In this document: positions 15,997 to 25,420 of the stretch, one piece after another
Numbering within the stretch: the first letter of the stretch is position 1
Layout of the letters: every line of letters starts with the position of its first letter
Origin: Methylomonas sp.
Lineage (GTDB): Bacteria > Pseudomonadota > Gammaproteobacteria > Methylococcales > Methylomonadaceae
Direction of reading: 5' to 3'
Assembly: GCA_026988195.1 (NCBI GenBank)
Contig: JALSLS010000034.1
Location: 1-25,420, forward strand
Length of the DNA: 25,420 nucleotides
The notes under the pieces: model-generated
Database searches by the model: none
What the model saw: the letters and a program-made list of their open reading frames with translations, nothing else
What the model was told of the DNA's origin: nothing
Made by a program: the position numbers and the translations under genes

Positions 15997-18900
15997 ATGG
16001 CCAATCAAACAGAAAACAACAATTTTGTTGATTTAAAAATCGATTTTTTTAAATTTGATTTAAAAGCGGACAAACAAAAAGCTTTTGAAAAAATTTATAA
16101 AGATAATGATGGTGAATGGTCTGCTATTAAACCTAAACTCTCTGGAATGGCAGGGTTTACAGATGTTATGATCAATAATCTGGAATTTACTCATCACTTG
16201 GCTGAATGGGGGAGTAATAACGCCAAACTGGTTTCCATTTTTCAAAAAGACGAGAAAATCCATTCTTTACGAGATATAGCCTTAACATTAAATAAAACTA
16301 CTTTTATTAAAAAAGTGAAGGCGGTTGCTCCTAACGGCGCAGAGGAAAAGCCAGAGACTTTTGCGCTCAATCTACATAACCAGCTTTTCCACATAGAACC
16401 CACTGCTATGTTGGTCAATATCATAAAAGACCCAGAAGTTCTTGTATTTAACGATCCGATTAGTGTCAATGTGGCTTCGGTTTTAGAAAATCAGCCAACA
16501 TTTAATATCAAAACCACCTCTGTCTACGAGATCCTCAATAATAAAGAAACCTTAAAAGACATTCCTGTAAAATCACAAGAAGCGGTCACAAATCAACTTA
16601 AAAATTTACAACGCATCGTCGCAATTAGTCCAGTGTTAGATGCAGTGCCTATGCTGTATAACGCTAATATTCACTCAGCTATGCAAATATCGGCATTGCC
16701 TAAAGCACAGTTTATGGCTGCTTTTATTGAAAGTGATCTGGACGAGAATACCCTGGCACAAATTCACCATAATGCCCAGCAAAGCAAAGTTCGCAATGAA
16801 CATTTCTTAATGTCGATTAGAGAGGCCGGGCAAGCAACAGGGGTCGCTCTGATTGATAAGAGTTTGAGTGCTAACAAGCACCCCCAGGCAGCTATAATGA
16901 GACCCGTTGGCAGTGCTATTATGACTGCTCCTACAAGAGAAGAATACGTTAAAGAAAAAATAAGTAAACACAATTTATCCTGGGACTTGCTATTTGGTGA
17001 TGCTGATTTTTGTGAATGTGGGGAGTGTAATTCTGTCTACAGTGCAGCGGCTTATTATGTGGAGTTATTACAATATTTACGCAATAATAATCTTGATCCT
17101 AGTGCTACAGGTCCAATTGTAATTAATCCCGATCCTAAAGATATTTCCAACACCCCTCTGGAAAAACTGTTTGACCGTCGACCTGATTTGGGTTGCCTGG
17201 AACTTACCTGCAAAAATATTAATACGCTTATTCCCTATGTTGACCTAGTTAATGAGGTGATGGAAAACTATGTGGCGTTTAAGCACCTTAAACCGTTTAA
17301 TGTAGACAATGAAACCAGTAGCGAATTGTTAGCTGAACCACAACATACTGAATATAAAGCTTATTGCATTTTGAAAAATGCGGTTTATCCCTTTACCTTA
17401 CCGTACCACCAACCCATTGATGCCACGAGAATCTATTTAAAATATCTGGATACCAGTCGGTATGAATTGATTGATACCTTTAGAAAAAATAATGCAGGTG
17501 ATGATGCTGATCTAACCATTCTTAAAGATAAAGCTTTAGATAGAGCCACTGATGCTGAGTTTTTAGAGTTAACTAAAGAAGAATATGTCATTTTGACTAA
17601 AGAGTGCTTTGAAAGCAAAGCACTATTAGATAAGCTGAAAGACAAAATCCATACCGAAACTGAATATGAAGAATTTATTGGCGTAAAACCCGTTCATGAA
17701 TACTATGGTTTTGATGATGAAGCCACCATGTTGGGTGATGCTGGACTTACTCTGATTAAACATGAATTTCTTCGTCGTACAGGTATCGACTATTTTAATT
17801 TAGTCGATCTGTTAAAAACCGAGACACTCAATCCTTTTTTGCCAACTGGCAAGTCAAAAGCCATTATGGACAGTTTGCGTTTCAGCTATCGGTTTTTGCA
17901 GAATTACGCCAAGGTTCATGGCATTGATAAAATGGCAGAGGAATTAGTTAAGTGGGAAAAACTTGCTGATTTGTTGCCACTACTTAAAGAACAAATAGAA
18001 GAATTAACGGATAAAAAGGTTTTAAGTTGTCCAAAACCTGTTCAAGGCTGTTCAGAAATCACTGATAAAGATATTATCTGCTGGATTAAATGCCATTTTG
18101 AAAAAGTTGGCAAGATGATTGTGATTGAAAGTGGTAGTGGATGTATTGACGGGGTAATTATAGGAAGGAACATGCATGGAGCTATGTTGCGAGAGTGGAA
18201 GCAAGAATTCCCTGTAGTCCAAGATTGCAAAATTTATTTTAAAATAAATAATGACCTGGAAGTCATAGGAAATATTGATAAAAAAACAGGAAAAGTTAGT
18301 TTTAATGCCCTACAACCGCCAGTTGAAGAAAAGACTTTAAATAATTCATTTTTCTTAAGTGATAAAGGTGAGAAAGGTATTTTTCTTATTGTTAATAATG
18401 AAGTTTACTTGGTCTTTTTTGAACAAAAAGACAGTTGCGATCTTGATAGTGCATTATTACAGCATTTGGATGGAACGCCATTGACAGTTGATGAGTATGA
18501 CAAGATTCATCGCTTTATCCGTTTATGGCGTAAATTAGGCTGGACGATTGATGAAATAGATAAATCAATTGTTGGCCTTAGCATTTCCAAAACTCAAGAA
18601 AGGGAAGATGAAAAACAGCCAGATCATACCGTTTGTGACGGTGCTGAAGATGATTGTAATAGCATGCATGGTGATTGCAGTATCTGTGAAGAAGATACCT
18701 TTACGCACCAAGATTACAACATTAGTCCCTTTCTTGTTCATCAGCTGGTAGCGGTGAAAAAATTATTAGATCAAACAGGGCTTGAGCTGATTAAATTGCT
18801 TTCTTTCTGGACGGTTATAAATACCGCTGGAGATAAATCACTTTATCAACGCCTATTTCTAACCCACAATATATTAGGGATAGATAATGTATTTAAGGCG

Positions 18901-21900
18901 GATGATAGAGGGAATTACTTAATAAGTGACGCCACATTACTTGAGCATACGCCCGCAGTAATGGCTGCTCTTAATCTATCTGCAGATGATATTCAGGCCA
19001 TCATGCAGGCTAGTGGAATGGAAGATAAGCTTACTTTGAGTAACTTGTCCATTCTCTATCGTTACCGATTGCTTTCCAAAATATTAGGTTTAAGAATACC
19101 TGCTTTTATCAGTATTTTGCCTTTATATGGCAATATTTTTCAAGATGCACATGCTTCACTTAAATTTATGAAGCAATGGGTAAAAATGGAAGATGCAGGT
19201 TTTAACTATCAGCAATTGAATTATATTATTCAAAATGTTGATGATGAAAAGAAACCTTTTGCACCCTCTCAAAAACAAGTTCTACTACTAAGTAAAGCTT
19301 TATATGATGGTTTAAATACCATTGACGAAACACATAAAGATTTAATCGCTGATCCTGAAATAACCGATGCAGGATTGCAAAAAATAAACATTCAAGAGCA
19401 AGCTACGAGTGCTTTAATTCGTACTAAGGCCAGTTTGCTTTTTGACACAAGTATTGTTGAACAAGTTATTGGATTATTAGAAGGGTCAAATAGTTATATA
19501 ACGAATGCACCAAAAAACCTGGAATTTACTATATCTGATGAAAAATCGCTTAATAAGAAGCTTAAATATGACAAGACAATTGGAACCATCCAGATTACAG
19601 GTATTTTAACTGATGCTGAAAAAGTGGATTATGAGAGCATTAGTGCTGACCTACAGTGGAAATCTGCTCTAACACGTATTGAAAAGCAACAAAAAAAATT
19701 ATTTAAGGAGTTGCTGTCAGGCATTTTTGAAAATGAAAAAACGAAAACAGCAGATGAAAAAGCACAATTAGAAGCTGTTATTAAATTAGGTGATATCTCT
19801 ATTCCCTTAGATAAAATACCTGAGGGTGAAGAGGATACTAATACAGCACCAAAAAAACACGTTGCTTTTTTAGAAATATTTTTACCTTATCTTCGTCAAC
19901 AATTAACCCATCGCTTTGTAATTGATACATTGGCTGATTTTTCTGAACTGGAAATGAAAGTTACTGATGTATTGGTATCAGAAGTTCTTAAATTAGGCGA
20001 CCCAGTCACCCCAATTTACTCTATTTTTGAAGATATTAAGGATAGCAGTAAACCTGTTGAAAATAATTGGAGTGGCTATTTAATACCTACGGCTGACACT
20101 CATTATACGTTTATTGTTAAAGACAGTGATACTAAGCCAGTTATCAGTTTAGATGGAGTCAATTTAGATTTTACTGCCGAAGAAGACCCTACAAATGAAT
20201 GGTGGAGTATAAGCACAGAGTTGGAAGCAGGAAAATTATATAAACTTGCTACAACTGGCGTGGAACTTAAAAACATTGTTTGGAAAACACCTGCTTCGGC
20301 CATTACTTTAATCCCATCATCTGCATTAATGCCAGGTTTTGCTTACGAACAATGTGAGCCTGCACTGATTGCCTTGAAAAAAGCCGCTATGTTGATCTCT
20401 GGTTTTGAATTGGGTGCAGATGAAATCAAGTTTTTAGAATTACATAAAGCTAATTTTGACAATTTAGATATTAATGCCTTAACCCTTGTGCATTGGTTAA
20501 GATTAGATGCCTACACTAGGCTACGTAATTCTTTACCCCAAACCGAGTTAAATATACTTGATTTTTGGAATTGGGCATACGATGACACATCTGATGCGAC
20601 TGAACTCAGTATAAATATAGGCAAACTCACCAATTGGAAACAAGAACGCGTTGATAAATTAATAGCTAATAATCATTTTAATATCACTGAATTAGAAGAT
20701 TATCGTAACGAAATAAATCTGTTAAAACTGCAAAAAGCTATCAAGGTAACCGATAAAATCGGTATGGATATTGATCTGCTTTTTGATTGGGCTATTCCCA
20801 CATCCAAATTTAATAAGTGTCGACAAATTGCGGATAGTATTAATAATGCTATTCGAGCAAGATATACTCAAACCGACTGGGAATTCGTCATTAAACCGCT
20901 TAATGATCAACTTCGGAATCATCAAAAAGAAGCATTAGTTGGTTATTTATTACAGCAAGAGGAATTAATTACCTGGAATGTAACGGATGCAGATGGCTTA
21001 TTTGAATACTTTTTGATTGATGTGCAAATGGATGCTTGCATGGAAACCTCACGCATTAAGCAAGCCATTTCATCGGTTCAATTGTTTGTACAGCGTTGTT
21101 TACTGGGATTAGAGGAAGAGCATAACGGAATAAAATCAGATATTTTGGATAGATCGCGTTGGGAATGGATGCAGCGATATAGAGTGTGGGAGGCTAACCG
21201 TAAAGTATTTCTTTATCCTGAAAACTGGATTGAAAGTAATCTTAGGGATGACAAAAGCCCTTTCTTTAAGGAGCTTGAGAGTGAGTTGTTACAAAAGGAT
21301 ATTAATAAACAAAATATTACTGATGCACTTAAATCCTATCTATATAAAGTCGATGAAGTGGCAAATATGGAGGTCGTGGGTTTGTACATTGACGGCACAC
21401 GATCGGGTACGCAATGGAGTGGTAATGCGAAGCTACATGTATTCTCCCGCACCCGAAATGCGCCTTATTTCTTTTATTATCGCTACTTAGCTTTAGATGA
21501 AATGAACTGGTATGCCTGGGAGAAAATGCAGATTGATATACCTAGTTATGATGTAGTTAATCCTGATACCCAAGAAGTAACAGGCAATGGTTGTTATCTT
21601 ATACCAGTAGTTTGGAATGGACGTCTGTTGATTTTCTTTCCACAGATAATGAAAAAGACGCGACCTAATGATACATCTCAAAATCAATCGAATAGGGCTT
21701 CTGCAGATAGTACCCCAGAACAATTAAAACCAGAGGAGTTTTATGAAATAAAAATGGCATGGAGCGAGTATAGAAATGGTAAATGGACACAAAAACAGAT
21801 AAGTAAAGATACCGTTTATTCAGATTTAATAAATAACGTAACCGATATACAGTTTTTTAAATTTGTACCTATTATATATTCAAATAAAGTATTAATTGAT

Positions 21901-24900
21901 GTTGATGATAATTTCGATAACGATGGTGGGTTTAAAGGAGCATTTGAATTTAATGGAAATAACCTGCAAAAAGGAACGAAGGTCTCTACTTCCCCAATCC
22001 CGATTGATTACTTTAATCAAGATAATGGAAATATGTATTCATGGCAAATCAAGTCTCTTACCTTAGTAAGACAAGTTACAGATATTTATTTCTATGAAAA
22101 TAATTCAAAAGAGAGGTTGCAAGGTTTAACTAATGCCCAAAATATATTCCACCATCCTTTTACTACTAATTTGCTAGGGAAAATTAATCTAGGTAACTTA
22201 GAGAGTTTTTTCCAAGAAAATTTATCCATGATGGGTAACGATTTTGGTTTATATGATCAGAATAGTTATCATGAGTTAAAACGTCCCTATTCACTTTATA
22301 ACTGGGAGTTATTTTTTCATACGCCTATTCTGTTAGCAGATGAACTAAGCAAAGCCCAACAATTTGAGGAAGCCATGAAGTGGTTTCACTTTGTGTTTAA
22401 TCCGATAGCTGATGGAGATGAGGATAATCGTTTCTGGGAATTTAAGCCTTTCAAGGAAATCGATAGCCAACGCATACTAGACAGTATCTTTAATAGTCTC
22501 AAGCCTAATACAGCTGATCAAACCATTAATGAATGGCGAGATAAACCTTTTATGCCTCATGTGGTTGCACGTAATCGCCCTGTTGCTTATATGAAATGGG
22601 TGGTAATGAAATATATCGATAATCTTGTTGCCTGGGGGGACTATTTATTCCGACAGGATACGATTGAAAGTATCAATCAAGCAACCCAGCTCTATGTATT
22701 AGCTGGACACATATTGGGTTCACGACCCATGATGATTCCCAAACGAGGTAAAATAAAAGCACAGACTTATTTAAGTTTATTAGATAAATGGGATGCTTTT
22801 GGCAATGCAATAGTGGAGCTGGAATTAGCCGCACCTTTCAGTAATCAAACGACTCTGCCTTTCAGTCTGGTGAATGATGAAATTGTTCTAGCTAATATCT
22901 TTGGTTCTGCTTCGTCCTTATATTTCTGTATTCCAAACAATCCTAAGCTTATGGGATATTGGGATACCCTAGAAGATAGATTATATAAGATAAGACATTG
23001 TCAAAATATCAGTGGGGTCTTCCGAAAACTTGCTTTATTTGAGCCACCCATTGACCCTGCTCTACTAGTTAAGGCTGCTGCACAAGGGTTGAGTATTGCG
23101 TCTGTATTGAATGATCTCAATTCTCCGATGCCTAATTATCGCTTCTATTATTTGCTACAGAAAGCATTGGAATTATGTAATGAATTAAAATCACTCGGTG
23201 CAGCGATGCTTTCTGCCATTGAGAAGAAGGACAATGAATCTATTGCCTTAATTCGTGCAAAACATGAGAGTGTTATGCAGAATTTGGTGATGGAAATCAA
23301 AAAATCACAATTGGAAGAAGCACAAAAAAACCTTGAAAGTCTGGTGCAAAATCGTAAGGCTCCAGCAGAAAGAATGAAGTACTACCTAAAACTGAGTGGG
23401 CTAGATGAAAGTTTAATACCTAATGAAACAGCTGACTTTACTGGAGTACCTAATGAAATTGTTACTGTGGATGGGGATAGTGGCTTAAAGTTAATCTCTT
23501 TTGAGAAAGAGGATATGGATAGAGCAAGTGATGCTCAAGATAAACAGGTTGATGCAGCTCTGCCTGAAAAAATAGCAAGTATTCTACATATCATCCCTAA
23601 TTTTGGAATAAATCTTCAACCATGGGGAATTGGTGCTTCAGTTACGTTAGGTGGTTCTAATTTAGGAGCAGCAGCTCAAGCCTGGGCTAAGTTTTTACAA
23701 CTAGATGCAAGCGAGTTAAGTTATGCCTCATCAAGTGCTGGCAAAAAAGGTGGTTTTACTCGTGCACTTCAAGACAGGACTTTCCAAGTTAATGCTGCTG
23801 GGTATGAACTAAAACAAATAGACAAACAAATTACTGCTCAGGAAATACGCATCAATATTGCCAACCAAGAGATATTGAATCAACAAAAGGCTATAGATAA
23901 TGCCAATGAAGTAGAAGAGTTTCTAAAAAATAAATACACCAACGAAGAGTTATATACCTGGATGCGGGGGAACTTAAAAACCTTGTATCATCAAGTTTAT
24001 AACCTGGCTTATGATCTTGCTAAAAAATCAGAAAAAACTTATTGTTTTGAAAGAGGATTAAGTAGTGCCAATTTTATTCAATCTGGGTATTTTGATGCAG
24101 GAAGAGAAGGCTTGCTGGCTGGCGAACAGCTCTATGTAGGGCTTAAACAACTTGAACAGGCTTATCAAAATGAACGGGGACATGATTATGAAATAGTCAA
24201 ACACCTCTCTCTTAGCCAAATTAATCCATTAGCAGTTATAGAGCTAAAACAATCAGGGAAATGTGAATTTATAATACCCGAAGTGTTATTTGATATGGAT
24301 TACCCCGGTCATTTCAAACGCCGTATCAAATCAGTCTCTATTTCTATTCCTTGTATTGCAGGCCCTTATACTGGCATTAATGCCACGCTTAGCCTATTGG
24401 AAAATAAATTCCGCAATACCGCGATAGGTGGAAAAGCTTACGAGGAAAATATTGAGGAAACAGATAATCGATTCAAAACGTATATTATTCCTATTAATGC
24501 AATAGCAACAAGCTCTGCTCAAAATGACAGCGGACTATTTGAACTCAATTTTAAAGATGAGCGTTATTTACCTTTTGAAGGTGCAGGCGCTATTAGTAAA
24601 TGGAGGTTAGAGTTACCTGATTTAAGGCAATTTGATTACCAAACGATTTCAGATGCGATTATCCATCTAAAATATACCAGCAGTGAAGGTGGAGAACGTC
24701 TTAAATTAGCTGCAACAAAGTCACTATCAAAACAACTTGAAAATATTGAACAAGAACTTAATGAAACTGGTTTACATATAGCTTTAAGTCTAAAACATGA
24801 TTTGTCTAATGAGTGGCATTTATTTAAGAAAAATGGTTCTGTAGACTTGAAAATAGATAAATCAAGGTTGCCCTATATGGCTCAGTTAATTGATGCTGAT

Positions 24901-25131
24901 GCTACTATAGAAAATATCATATTCATTGCTCAGGTAAAGGGTAACCCCAAATCTCATTCAATAAATATTGATGGTGAGACTATTAATTTAGCAAGAATTG
25001 ACGAATGGAAATTATGCCGTGGTAATAGCGAAGATATTAAACTTGATACCACATTTAAACTATCAGTAATTCCGGCAGAATTAGAAAAGCTTGAGGAAAT
25101 TGTGATGGTGGTTAAATACAGTTTTATCTAA
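15997..25131 (+). CDS. TcA subunit of an ABC toxin (receptor-binding, pore-forming injector)
   Basis: This 3044-aa protein is clearly longer than Photorhabdus TcdA1 (about 2.5 kDa-thousand residues). TcA pentamers bind host cells, insert a channel and inject the TcB-TcC cargo. Approximate order: N-terminal alpha-helical shell; VRP1-like region (327-430) with CECGECNSVYSAAAYYVELL and RRPDLGCLELTCKNINTL; a Cys-rich insert (C880, C887, C894, C897); a PA14/lectin-like insert (1342-1447; WSGYLIPTADTHYTF) that may bind receptors; the neuraminidase-like region (1742-1850; ENWIESNLRDDKSPFF, MEVVGLYIDG); a conserved helical segment (2191-2245; NRPVAYMKWVVMKYIDNLVAWGDYLF); the pore/coiled-coil region (2530-2660; NFGINLQPWGIGAS); and the TcB-binding C-terminal domain (2680-3044; SANFIQSGYFDAGREGLLAGE, FDMDYPGHFKRRIKSVSISI). 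GGAGA precedes the ATG by about 8 bases. The frame is intact. It is downstream of the BC gene, the reverse of the usual order. Confidence 0.92.
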   Translation: MANQTENNNFVDLKIDFFKFDLKADKQKAFEKIYKDNDGEWSAIKPKLSGMAGFTDVMINNLEFTHHLAEWGSNNAKLVSIFQKDEKIHSLRDIALTLNKTTFIKKVKAVAPNGAEEKPETFALNLHNQLFHIEPTAMLVNIIKDPEVLVFNDPISVNVASVLENQPTFNIKTTSVYEILNNKETLKDIPVKSQEAVTNQLKNLQRIVAISPVLDAVPMLYNANIHSAMQISALPKAQFMAAFIESDLDENTLAQIHHNAQQSKVRNEHFLMSIREAGQATGVALIDKSLSANKHPQAAIMRPVGSAIMTAPTREEYVKEKISKHNLSWDLLFGDADFCECGECNSVYSAAAYYVELLQYLRNNNLDPSATGPIVINPDPKDISNTPLEKLFDRRPDLGCLELTCKNINTLIPYVDLVNEVMENYVAFKHLKPFNVDNETSSELLAEPQHTEYKAYCILKNAVYPFTLPYHQPIDATRIYLKYLDTSRYELIDTFRKNNAGDDADLTILKDKALDRATDAEFLELTKEEYVILTKECFESKALLDKLKDKIHTETEYEEFIGVKPVHEYYGFDDEATMLGDAGLTLIKHEFLRRTGIDYFNLVDLLKTETLNPFLPTGKSKAIMDSLRFSYRFLQNYAKVHGIDKMAEELVKWEKLADLLPLLKEQIEELTDKKVLSCPKPVQGCSEITDKDIICWIKCHFEKVGKMIVIESGSGCIDGVIIGRNMHGAMLREWKQEFPVVQDCKIYFKINNDLEVIGNIDKKTGKVSFNALQPPVEEKTLNNSFFLSDKGEKGIFLIVNNEVYLVFFEQKDSCDLDSALLQHLDGTPLTVDEYDKIHRFIRLWRKLGWTIDEIDKSIVGLSISKTQEREDEKQPDHTVCDGAEDDCNSMHGDCSICEEDTFTHQDYNISPFLVHQLVAVKKLLDQTGLELIKLLSFWTVINTAGDKSLYQRLFLTHNILGIDNVFKADDRGNYLISDATLLEHTPAVMAALNLSADDIQAIMQASGMEDKLTLSNLSILYRYRLLSKILGLRIPAFISILPLYGNIFQDAHASLKFMKQWVKMEDAGFNYQQLNYIIQNVDDEKKPFAPSQKQVLLLSKALYDGLNTIDETHKDLIADPEITDAGLQKINIQEQATSALIRTKASLLFDTSIVEQVIGLLEGSNSYITNAPKNLEFTISDEKSLNKKLKYDKTIGTIQITGILTDAEKVDYESISADLQWKSALTRIEKQQKKLFKELLSGIFENEKTKTADEKAQLEAVIKLGDISIPLDKIPEGEEDTNTAPKKHVAFLEIFLPYLRQQLTHRFVIDTLADFSELEMKVTDVLVSEVLKLGDPVTPIYSIFEDIKDSSKPVENNWSGYLIPTADTHYTFIVKDSDTKPVISLDGVNLDFTAEEDPTNEWWSISTELEAGKLYKLATTGVELKNIVWKTPASAITLIPSSALMPGFAYEQCEPALIALKKAAMLISGFELGADEIKFLELHKANFDNLDINALTLVHWLRLDAYTRLRNSLPQTELNILDFWNWAYDDTSDATELSINIGKLTNWKQERVDKLIANNHFNITELEDYRNEINLLKLQKAIKVTDKIGMDIDLLFDWAIPTSKFNKCRQIADSINNAIRARYTQTDWEFVIKPLNDQLRNHQKEALVGYLLQQEELITWNVTDADGLFEYFLIDVQMDACMETSRIKQAISSVQLFVQRCLLGLEEEHNGIKSDILDRSRWEWMQRYRVWEANRKVFLYPENWIESNLRDDKSPFFKELESELLQKDINKQNITDALKSYLYKVDEVANMEVVGLYIDGTRSGTQWSGNAKLHVFSRTRNAPYFFYYRYLALDEMNWYAWEKMQIDIPSYDVVNPDTQEVTGNGCYLIPVVWNGRLLIFFPQIMKKTRPNDTSQNQSNRASADSTPEQLKPEEFYEIKMAWSEYRNGKWTQKQISKDTVYSDLINNVTDIQFFKFVPIIYSNKVLIDVDDNFDNDGGFKGAFEFNGNNLQKGTKVSTSPIPIDYFNQDNGNMYSWQIKSLTLVRQVTDIYFYENNSKERLQGLTNAQNIFHHPFTTNLLGKINLGNLESFFQENLSMMGNDFGLYDQNSYHELKRPYSLYNWELFFHTPILLADELSKAQQFEEAMKWFHFVFNPIADGDEDNRFWEFKPFKEIDSQRILDSIFNSLKPNTADQTINEWRDKPFMPHVVARNRPVAYMKWVVMKYIDNLVAWGDYLFRQDTIESINQATQLYVLAGHILGSRPMMIPKRGKIKAQTYLSLLDKWDAFGNAIVELELAAPFSNQTTLPFSLVNDEIVLANIFGSASSLYFCIPNNPKLMGYWDTLEDRLYKIRHCQNISGVFRKLALFEPPIDPALLVKAAAQGLSIASVLNDLNSPMPNYRFYYLLQKALELCNELKSLGAAMLSAIEKKDNESIALIRAKHESVMQNLVMEIKKSQLEEAQKNLESLVQNRKAPAERMKYYLKLSGLDESLIPNETADFTGVPNEIVTVDGDSGLKLISFEKEDMDRASDAQDKQVDAALPEKIASILHIIPNFGINLQPWGIGASVTLGGSNLGAAAQAWAKFLQLDASELSYASSSAGKKGGFTRALQDRTFQVNAAGYELKQIDKQITAQEIRINIANQEILNQQKAIDNANEVEEFLKNKYTNEELYTWMRGNLKTLYHQVYNLAYDLAKKSEKTYCFERGLSSANFIQSGYFDAGREGLLAGEQLYVGLKQLEQAYQNERGHDYEIVKHLSLSQINPLAVIELKQSGKCEFIIPEVLFDMDYPGHFKRRIKSVSISIPCIAGPYTGINATLSLLENKFRNTAIGGKAYEENIEETDNRFKTYIIPINAIATSSAQNDSGLFELNFKDERYLPFEGAGAISKWRLELPDLRQFDYQTISDAIIHLKYTSSEGGERLKLAATKSLSKQLENIEQELNETGLHIALSLKHDLSNEWHLFKKNGSVDLKIDKSRLPYMAQLIDADATIENIIFIAQVKGNPKSHSINIDGETINLARIDEWKLCRGNSEDIKLDTTFKLSVIPAELEKLEEIVMVVKYSFI

Positions 25132-25208
25132 TGCGTCAATTAAGAGTTCATAAATTAAGCATTATCAAATATTTGGCTTCAAACTCCTTTTAAGAGGTTG
25201 CTGCAATT

Positions 25209-25227
25209 CCATGCCCTGTGGGCATGG
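25209..25227 (+). terminator. Hairpin downstream of TcA, possible terminator
   Basis: CCATGCCC-TGT-GGGCATGG is a perfect 8-bp stem 77 bases after the TcA stop, followed by ATATTGATTTT. The T-tract is weak and offset, so termination is only possible, not clear. The TGT loop resembles REP-like hairpin 1, but the stem sequence differs. Confidence 0.4.
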
Positions 25228-25261
25228 ATATTGATTTTGACTCGTATTTTAGAGGCGACAA

Positions 25262-25420
25262 CTATTCTGACACAGGGGGATTCTGACACAGAGGGTAGTC
25301 ATACAAAACAACCGGGCGCTGGTTATCATGGCTGCCACTCTGGTACAGCCACAGATAGGATTTAGATTTTGTCTCTCGACCATCCTGAATAACATTCAGG
25401 GTCGTTTCATCGGCTTGCAC
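25262..25420 (-). pseudogene. Partial IS66-family transposase (third type), continuing beyond the window
   Basis: Read on the minus strand from the window edge: VQADETTLNVIQDG, then KSKSYLWLYQSG and RPVVLYDY. This matches the first catalytic segment of IS66 transposases (hADET..., W-L-Y-x-S-G, P-x-x-x-Y-D-Y). After DY the frame continues through a 16-bp tandem repeat to a stop at 25262-25264, so the rest of the catalytic domain is missing at a breakpoint near 25296. The sequence differs from the two other IS66 proteins in this window. The 5' end lies outside the window. Confidence 0.75.
25264..25295. repeat. Tandem 16-bp direct repeat
   Basis: ATTCTGACACAGGGGG (25264-25279) is followed at once by ATTCTGACACAGAGGG (25280-25295), with one difference. 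It lies exactly where the IS66 fragment stops being conserved. It may be a terminus or scar of another element; I cannot name it. Confidence 0.7.

Overview
The window is AT-rich, insertion-sequence-dense bacterial DNA. It is dominated by a two-gene insecticidal-type Tc (ABC) toxin locus. The mix of families (IS66, ISKra4-like and IS4-like transposases, a REP-associated Y1 transposase, Tc toxin genes and a Fic protein) fits a gammaproteobacterium, possibly one living with a eukaryotic host. No rRNA, tRNA or core gene is present to confirm this, so the taxonomy is inference.

Layout. (1) 1-2542 is a pile-up of transposons. A minus-strand ISKra4-like transposase gene, with an A8 frameshift site, has lost its C-terminal end at about position 110-125. 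It is split by a complete IS66-family element (351-2023) that has GTAA ends and an exact 8-bp target duplication. (2) 2648-4618 is an islet of one complete minus-strand Fic-domain gene (2771-4324). Four 24-bp-spaced iterons lie upstream of the gene, and a 91-bp near-perfect inverted repeat encloses gene and iterons. (3) 4631-7312 is a second, decayed IS66-like element (24-bp perfect ends, frameshifts, internal deletion). A 1201-bp IS4-family element (21-bp perfect ends, 9-bp target duplication, frameshifted transposase) is inserted in it. (4) 7467-15101 encodes a fused TcB-TcC protein (2544 aa). Its Rhs cage ends in a C-terminal tip with HAE and PCxxC motifs typical of zinc-dependent nucleoside/nucleic-acid deaminases. 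(5) 15102-15996 is a small island with a complete Y1 (RAYT-type) transposase and four related REP-like hairpins, two on each side. (6) 15997-25131 encodes a very large TcA (3044 aa). (7) 25132-25420 holds a hairpin, a 16-bp tandem repeat and the edge of a third IS66-family transposase.

How it works together (family knowledge plus inference): TcA pentamers form the receptor-binding, pore-forming injection channel. TcB-TcC forms a hollow cocoon holding the cleaved C-terminal enzyme, which is passed through the channel into a target cell. The gene order here (BC, then A, with a RAYT/REP island between) is not the textbook A-B-C order. The surrounding IS wreckage suggests the locus sits in a mobile accessory region.
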